Translations under genes and position numbers: made by a program
Assembly (NCBI RefSeq): GCF_029868385.1
Contig: NZ_JARWNX010000059.1
Span: 104,432 to 168,431, forward strand
DNA: 64,000 bases
Source of the DNA: Nocardia cyriacigeorgica
GTDB lineage: Bacteria > Actinomycetota > Actinomycetes > Mycobacteriales > Mycobacteriaceae
Direction of reading: 5' to 3'
In this document: positions 59,368 through 64,000 of the stretch, one piece after another
How positions within the stretch are numbered: position 1 is the first letter of the stretch
Layout: each line of letters begins with the position of its first letter
The notes under the pieces: generated by a model
Told to the model about the DNA's origin: nothing
Databases searched by the model: none
The model's input: only the letters and a program-made list of their open reading frames with translations

Positions 59368-60435
59368 TCATCCGAGCCGGACCAGCATCTTCCCTGAGTT
59401 CGCGCCCGTGAGAACCCCGAGGAACGCGGCGGGCGCCTGGTCGAGCCCGTCGTACACGGTCTCCTTGGTTCGCACGGTGCCCTCGGCGAGCCAGGCGGCG
59501 GCCTTGGCGATGTACTCGCCGAAGATCGGGAAGTAGCTGTTCACCAGCATCCCGCGCAGGGTCAGCTCCTTGGTCGCGGCCAGGAACAGATCCGGTCCCC
59601 GCTGGGCGGAGTCGCCGTTGTAGCCGCTGATCGCGCCGACCAGCGCGATGCGACCGCCCGGACGCATGGCCTCGACGGCGATGCGCAGATGATCGCCCCC
59701 GACGTTGTCGAGGTAGACGTCGATACCGTCCGGTGCGGCCTGCGCCAGCTGACCCGCAAGATCGCCCGCCCGGTAGTCGATGGCGGCGTCGAAGCCGAAC
59801 TCGGTCGTCAGCAGTTCGGTCTTCACGGGCCCGCCCGCCGAACCGATGACCCGGCTCGCGCCGAGCACCCGCGCGATCTGTCCGGCGACGCTGCCGACCG
59901 CACCGGCCGCCGCCGAGACGAACACCGTGTCACCCGGCCGGACCGGCGCGGTATCGGTGAGCGCCGCATACGCGGTGAGACCCGTGGTGCCGAGCGCGCC
60001 CAGGTAGTGGCGAGGTTCGGCCAGTCCGAGATCGACCTGCGTTGCCTGCGCGGCATCGATCACGGCGTGCTCGCGCCAGCCCGCGAAATGGGTGACGGTC
60101 GCGCCGACAGGGATATCGGACCGGGATGCGATCACCTCGCCGAGTGCGGAGCCCTCCAACGCCGTATCCAGTGCGAACGGCGGAATATAGGACGGCTTGT
60201 CGTCCATTCGCCCACGCATGTACGGGTCGACCGACATCCAGGTGTTGCGAACCAGGATCTGGCCCTCGGCGAGTTCCTGGATCGGCGTCGAGACCAGCGC
60301 GAAGTTCTCGGCGGTCGGAACGCCGGACGGGCGCGCGGCCAACCGGATCTCTCGGGTCGTCGTCGGAAGGTCCACCCGGTCCGGCGCCGAACCGGCGACC
60401 GCAGAGGTGGGCAGATCCTGCTTGGTGGATGACAT
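59368..60435 (-). CDS. NADP-dependent zinc-free MDR oxidoreductase (leukotriene B4 dehydrogenase/CurA-like)
   Basis: The protein is 355 residues. The family pattern is clear: WMSVDPYMRGRMDD near the N-terminus, GALGTTGLTAYAAL, the nucleotide-binding VFVSAAAGAVGSVAGQIARVLG (about 170-191), LDNVGGDHL and RIALVGAISGYN. It has no structural or catalytic zinc cysteines. These enzymes reduce alkenal or enone double bonds with NADPH, often as detoxification. An AraC-family regulator lies 228 bp upstream on the same strand, which is a reasonable candidate controller. Confidence 0.92.
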   Translation of the reverse strand: MSSTKQDLPTSAVAGSAPDRVDLPTTTREIRLAARPSGVPTAENFALVSTPIQELAEGQILVRNTWMSVDPYMRGRMDDKPSYIPPFALDTALEGSALGEVIASRSDIPVGATVTHFAGWREHAVIDAAQATQVDLGLAEPRHYLGALGTTGLTAYAALTDTAPVRPGDTVFVSAAAGAVGSVAGQIARVLGASRVIGSAGGPVKTELLTTEFGFDAAIDYRAGDLAGQLAQAAPDGIDVYLDNVGGDHLRIAVEAMRPGGRIALVGAISGYNGDSAQRGPDLFLAATKELTLRGMLVNSYFPIFGEYIAKAAAWLAEGTVRTKETVYDGLDQAPAAFLGVLTGANSGKMLVRLG

Positions 60436-60663
60436 GGTTGCGCCTTCTCTCGTATTCCGCGGACTGTTCGTCCGGATACGAAGAAGCTATGGCGGTTTCG
60501 GGCCGGGCCCCAGGTCCGCGCCTGACACGAACCGGTCCTTACGCGACATGGTGTCGGCGTGCGTCGCAACCGTGGTCGACGCGCCGAGTGCCGCTGCACA
60601 GGGCCGGTCTGCCGTCGGGTCGGTCGGCGGCTGTTCGCCCGGTGCCTGGTCCGGTAGCAGCGG
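60436..60663. other. Intergenic region between AraC regulator and MDR oxidoreductase
   Basis: 228 bp, presumed promoter of the oxidoreductase. I see no strong palindrome; AraC proteins usually bind direct repeats, which I could not define by eye. Confidence 0.35.
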
Positions 60664-61677
60664 TCAGCGATTACGCACCGTGCCCGGTGACACTCCACTC
60701 CACCGCTGAAACGCCTTGCGCAGGGCGCGGTCATCGGTGAAACCGAGCCGGCTCGCGACAGTGGCGGTGGTCAGGCCGGAGGCCAGCAGTTGTTCGGCGC
60801 GCCGGTAACGCAGCAGGTCCAGCTCCGCGCGCCAGGTGGTGTCGTGTTCGGCGAGGCGGCGTTGCAGGCTGCGCGGACTCATCGCCAATCGGGCGGCGAC
60901 GGTGGTCAGGGTGGGATCGCCGGTGTCGATCGCGGCGGCCAGCGCGGTACGGAATTCGTCGAGCGGGCCGGGGATCGGCCGGGCGGCGGCGAGTACCAGG
61001 TCGGCGTGGCTGCGCAGCAGTTCCGCCAGGGCCGGATCGGCGCGGGCCAATGGTGCCTCGGCGTCGGCCGCGGTGAAGGTGATGGTGTCGGCCGGTGCGT
61101 CGAATTCGATGCGCTGGGTGCCGAATGCCTCGGTGAGCGTGCGATATTCGCGTGGCGCCGGATGGCTGAAGGTGAGCCGCGCCGGAATCACGGTGCGGCC
61201 GAGCCCTTCCCGAGCGCGGCGCAGATAGTAACCGAGCACGTATTCGTTGACCACCGCCGCCACGGCCGGGTCGCCGGCACCGGTGCGATATCCCACGGTC
61301 AGCTCACCGTCGCGGTGCAGGTCGAAACCTTCGGTGGCGGCGGTGACCAGCCCGTGGTAGGGCTGGGCGGCGGTCAGCGAATCGGCGAACGTCGCGCCGG
61401 TGGTGATCAGATAGTCCCAGGTGCTGAGCCGCCCGAGCGGCGCCGCGTCGACAACCGCGAGCCCGGCGCCGGTACCCGACCGCGCGACCGCCTCCCACAG
61501 CCGCAACAGCGACGGCATCGGCACCCGGTCGAGTTCACCGCGCAGCTCATCGTCGGCGACGCCGGGAATCCCCGCGAGCTGCTCGGCCGCCACACCGACC
61601 CGCAACGCGGCATCACGCACCAGCCGGATCAACGGAGCGGAGACGGTGCCGGTAGCCACGGCCCCCACGGTAACCAT
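60664..61677 (-). CDS. AraC-family transcriptional regulator
   Basis: The protein is 337 residues. The N-terminal two thirds match the arabinose-binding-like sensor of the OruR/Rv1395 type (PLIRLVRDAALRVGVAAEQL start; RLSTWDYLITTGATFADSL). The C-terminal ~90 residues hold two helix-turn-helices (LTTVAARLAMSPRSLQRRLAEH and ATVASRLGFTDDRALRKAFQRWSGVSPG). Regulators of this type often activate a neighbouring oxidoreductase gene in response to a small organic ligand. It is divergent from lpd by 99 bp. Confidence 0.9.
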   Translation of the reverse strand: MVTVGAVATGTVSAPLIRLVRDAALRVGVAAEQLAGIPGVADDELRGELDRVPMPSLLRLWEAVARSGTGAGLAVVDAAPLGRLSTWDYLITTGATFADSLTAAQPYHGLVTAATEGFDLHRDGELTVGYRTGAGDPAVAAVVNEYVLGYYLRRAREGLGRTVIPARLTFSHPAPREYRTLTEAFGTQRIEFDAPADTITFTAADAEAPLARADPALAELLRSHADLVLAAARPIPGPLDEFRTALAAAIDTGDPTLTTVAARLAMSPRSLQRRLAEHDTTWRAELDLLRYRRAEQLLASGLTTATVASRLGFTDDRALRKAFQRWSGVSPGTVRNR

Positions 61678-61763
61678 CGTGCGGCGCTGATGTTCTACCC
61701 ACGGGTAACCGGATACCCCTCACCATTGCGGGGGATAGGCGAGTGAACTTCCAGCAACCGCGT

Positions 61764-61776
61764 TAGGCTCGGTGCC
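61764..61776 (+). promoter_or_regulatory. -10 and leaderless start of lpd
   Basis: TAGGCT (61764-61769), seven bases, GTG at 61777. The same TAGGCT-N7-GTG arrangement precedes the LytR-C gene. There is no ribosome site. Confidence 0.55.
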
Positions 61777-63180
61777 GTGACTTCCCACTACGATGTCGTC
61801 GTTCTCGGCGCTGGTCCCGGCGGTTACGTCGCTGCGATCCGTGCCGCTCAACTCGGCCTGCGAACAGCGATTGTCGAGCAGAAATACTGGGGTGGCGTGT
61901 GCCTTAACGTCGGCTGCATCCCATCCAAGGCGCTGCTGCGCAACGCGGAGCTGGCTCATATCTTCACCAAGGAAGCGAAGACCTTCGGTATCTCCGGTGA
62001 GGCGTCCTTCGACTTCGGCGCGGCATTCGACCGCAGCCGCAAGGTCGCCGACGGCCGGGTCAAGGGCGTCCACTTCTTGATGAAGAAGAACAAGATCACC
62101 GAATACGACGGTAAGGGCACCTTCACCGACCCGAACACCCTCTCGGTGGCGTTGAGCAATGGCGGCACCGAAACCGTCACCTTCGACAACGTGATCATCG
62201 CGACGGGTACCGTCACCAAGCTGCTGCCCGGCACCTCGCTGAGCGCCAACGTGGTCACCTACGAGGAGCAGATCCTCACCCGTGACCTGCCCGGATCCGT
62301 TCTGATCGTCGGCGCGGGCGCCATCGGCATGGAATTCGGCTACGTGCTGAAGAACTACGGTGTCGACGTGCGCATCGTCGAGTTCCTCGACCGCGCGCTG
62401 CCCAATGAGGACGCCGACGTCTCCAAGGAGATCACCAAGGCGTACAAGAAGCTCGGCATCACCATCACCACCGGTGCGGCCGTGCAGTCCATCGATGACG
62501 ACGGGTCCAAGGTCACCGTCAGCATCAAGGACAACAAGTCCGGCGCGGTGGAGACGGTCACCGTCGACAAGGTGTTGCAGGCCGTCGGCTTCGCGCCACG
62601 GGTGGACGGCTACGGCCTGGAGACCACCGGCGTCGCGCTCACCGATCGCGGCGCCATCGCCATCGACGATCACATGCGCACCAACGTGGCGCACATCTAC
62701 GCCATCGGCGATGTCACCGCCAAGTTGCAGCTGGCCCACGTCGCGGAGGCGCAGGGTGTGGTCGCGGCCGAGACCATCGGCGGCGCCGAGACCCTGACCC
62801 TCGGCGACTACCGGATGATGCCGCGCGCCACCTTCTGTCAGCCGCAGGTCGCCAGCTTCGGTCTCACCGAGCAGCAGGCCCGCGACGAGGGCTACGACGT
62901 GAAGGTCGCGACCTTCCCGTTCACCGCCAACGGCAAGGCGCACGGTCTCGGCGATCCCACCGGTTTCGTCAAGCTCATCTCCGACACCACCCACGGTGAA
63001 CTGCTCGGCGGCCACCTCATCGGCCCCGACGTCTCCGAGCTGCTGCCGGAGCTGACCCTGGCCCAGAAGTGGGACCTCACGGTCAACGAACTGGCCCGCA
63101 ACGTGCACACCCACCCGACGTTGAGCGAGGCTCTGCAAGAGGCCATCCACGGCCTCGCCGGACACATGATCAACTTCTGA
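61777..63180 (+). CDS. lpd: Dihydrolipoyl dehydrogenase
   Basis: The protein is 467 residues with a GTG start. The FAD motif GAGPGGYVAA is at 11-20, the redox pair Cys42/Cys47 in GGVCLNVGCIPSK, the NAD motif IVGAGAIGMEFG, the second FAD motif IYAIGDV and the C-terminal catalytic HPTLSEA. It is the E3 subunit of pyruvate and branched-chain dehydrogenases and, in mycobacteria, of the peroxynitrite reductase complex. It is monocistronic with a clear terminator, as for Rv0462. Confidence 0.97.
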   Translation: MTSHYDVVVLGAGPGGYVAAIRAAQLGLRTAIVEQKYWGGVCLNVGCIPSKALLRNAELAHIFTKEAKTFGISGEASFDFGAAFDRSRKVADGRVKGVHFLMKKNKITEYDGKGTFTDPNTLSVALSNGGTETVTFDNVIIATGTVTKLLPGTSLSANVVTYEEQILTRDLPGSVLIVGAGAIGMEFGYVLKNYGVDVRIVEFLDRALPNEDADVSKEITKAYKKLGITITTGAAVQSIDDDGSKVTVSIKDNKSGAVETVTVDKVLQAVGFAPRVDGYGLETTGVALTDRGAIAIDDHMRTNVAHIYAIGDVTAKLQLAHVAEAQGVVAAETIGGAETLTLGDYRMMPRATFCQPQVASFGLTEQQARDEGYDVKVATFPFTANGKAHGLGDPTGFVKLISDTTHGELLGGHLIGPDVSELLPELTLAQKWDLTVNELARNVHTHPTLSEALQEAIHGLAGHMINF

Positions 63181-63201
63181 TCGCGGCTCGATCCTGTCTG
63201 C

Positions 63202-63238
63202 CGACCCGGCGCCGGTGCCACCGCACCGCGCCGGGTCG
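63202..63238 (+). terminator. Terminator hairpin after lpd
   Basis: CGACCCGGCGC (63202-63212) pairs with GCGCCGGGTCG (63228-63238); a smaller GGTG/CACC pair sits inside. The stem is 11 bp of very high GC, beginning 22 bp after the stop. It is followed by a weak T-tract. Confidence 0.75.
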
Positions 63239-63436
63239 TCCGTATTCGGGCGGCGGTCATCGGCAGGCCAGGCCAGCCTGTTTCTTTATGCCGTCTTGAC
63301 GCTTTCCTGCGTTTAATTGTCATCTCCCATACGCTTCCTCGATTTATTTCGTGATGTCATTTGAGTCGCCTGTTCAGGTGCCGTGATTGCGGCTGTTCGG
63401 GTCCTTCGTTTCACCTCGAGGAAAGTGTTCGAATTC
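63239..63436. other. Promoter region of the secreted-protein gene
   Basis: 198 bp, clearly AT-richer than its surroundings (CGCTTCCTCGATTTATTTCG near 63332-63351). It probably contains a strong promoter, but I cannot fix a -10. A GAGGAAAG ribosome site (63418-63425) precedes the ATG. Confidence 0.4.
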
Positions 63437-64000
63437 ATGACGATAAAGTCGGCAGCTGTATCCGTTCTCGCGTTGGCCGCCGTGGTGGCTTCCGCATCGA
63501 GCGCGGGTGCCGCGCCCGCACCCGATGCGGCTCCCGCGCCCGGCAGTGCTGTGCAGACCGATGTGCTGCCCGGTATCCACTACACGGCGAGCGTGGTCGA
63601 CAACTCGGTGGTGCTGCGGACCGATTCGGGTTCGCTGACCACGCAGGGCTCTCAGTTCCAGGTGCTCGACGATCAGGGTCGGCTGGTGGCGGGGATGCCG
63701 CTGACCTATTTGAAGGACGGTAAGGAATGGCCGATCGCGGCGCGGGTCGAGGGCGATACCGCCGTGCTCACGCCGAGCACCGATCCGGCGGCCGCTCGAC
63801 CTGCGGCGATGTTGCAGCCGACCGCCGATGAACCGGTCGACTTCAATACCGCGTTGAGCACGGCCGCTACGCAGTTCGGTTTGGCGACGGCGGTGGGCAC
63901 GTTGCTCGGTTCGCTGGTCGGTGGTGTGCTCGGTTGTGTGGCGGGTGCGATCATCGGTGCGCCGCTGGTGGTGCCGACGTTCTTCGCCGGTCCGATCGGT
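63437..64000 (+). CDS. Secreted Nocardia-type protein with glycine-rich hydrophobic C-terminal region (truncated by window)
   Basis: 188 residues are visible, with the frame open to the window end. A signal peptide (MTIKSAAVSVLALAAVVASA, cleavage after SAGAA near 26) is followed by an Ala/Pro linker and a domain with IHYTASVVDNSVVLRTDSGS, then FQVLDDQGRLVAGMPLTYLK. A hydrophobic Gly-rich stretch FGLATAVGTLLGSLVGGVLG follows near the end. I recall many Nocardia paralogues of this design, possibly DUF8020, but could not check. The Gly-rich part could insert in a membrane. Function is unknown. Confidence 0.78.
   Translation, partial: MTIKSAAVSVLALAAVVASASSAGAAPAPDAAPAPGSAVQTDVLPGIHYTASVVDNSVVLRTDSGSLTTQGSQFQVLDDQGRLVAGMPLTYLKDGKEWPIAARVEGDTAVLTPSTDPAAARPAAMLQPTADEPVDFNTALSTAATQFGLATAVGTLLGSLVGGVLGCVAGAIIGAPLVVPTFFAGPIG

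Noticed and set aside
61720..63165. 481-codon leftward frame antisense to lpd
   Set aside because: Val/Gly/Asp-rich mirror of lpd codons; no motif and no promoter.

Overview
The window is a chromosomal segment of a high-GC actinomycete, almost certainly Nocardia or a close mycolate-containing relative. Reasons: GC-rich codon use throughout, a mycobacterial-type groEL2 (Hsp65) behind two CIRCE operators, a mycobacterial-type lipoprotein SodC, a DUF3263/LytR-C pair, the actinobacterial Cdc48-like ATPase Cpa, psd-pssA, a KasA/B-like ketoacyl synthase and many leaderless genes. From memory of the M. tuberculosis map, the order xthA, GNAT, def, DUF3263, LytR-C, sodC, glutamate-cysteine ligase-like, cpa, psd/pssA, groEL2 follows Rv0427c-Rv0440. 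Here it is broken by a PAP2 protein, a complete Mrp antiporter operon, a redox signalling operon, a FabH and an ECF41 sigma factor locus. I saw no rRNA, tRNA, CRISPR array, insertion sequence or prophage gene.

Layout. 0-4.5 kb: two TetR genes, each divergent from its likely target (a ketoacyl synthase; an epoxide hydrolase) with palindromic operators between, plus an NmrA-like reductase. 4.6-8.5 kb: a Zur-boxed COG0523 GTPase divergent from an SsuCBA-like ABC importer. 8.5-10.9 kb: thiC under a TPP riboswitch and a PhnB-like protein. 11.1-16.3 kb: hmgA-fahA for homogentisate breakdown, then a TetR gene divergent from an acyl-CoA dehydrogenase. 16.4-24 kb: Uma2-like protein, xthA-GNAT-def, DUF3263, LytR-C, sodC, YbdK-like ligase, PAP2. 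24-30 kb: six-gene mnh (Mrp) operon, every junction a 4-bp overlap. 30-36.9 kb: cpa, a small lipoprotein, and an operon of a possible micro-ORF, a response regulator fused to a thioredoxin-reductase-like flavoprotein, a soluble CRP-fold histidine kinase and a bacterial UBP-type zinc finger. 37-44.2 kb: SRPBCC protein, fabH, GlsB-like protein, psd-pssA, an ECF41 sigma factor with an NDH-2-like flavoprotein, a ClpC2-like HTH/Clp-N protein and a small hypothetical gene. 44.2-50.4 kb: groEL2, an SMP-30-like lipoprotein/MarR pair, an atypical ZIP protein, TetR and an alpha/beta hydrolase. 50.4-53 kb: an accessory-looking stretch with a frameshifted winged-helix gene, an XRE regulator and a DUF4288-like protein. 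53-64 kb: HTH-TOBE regulator with modABC, prolyl oligopeptidase, M19 dipeptidase, MDR reductase, AraC regulator, lpd and the start of a secreted protein.

The best candidates for undescribed biology are the kinase/flavoprotein-response-regulator/UBP zinc finger operon at 33.0-36.9 kb, the self-repressing ClpC2-like switch at 43.0 kb whose twin operators sit on the -35 and -10 of a leaderless promoter, and the Cpa ATPase whose first ATPase domain has lost its catalytic motifs.
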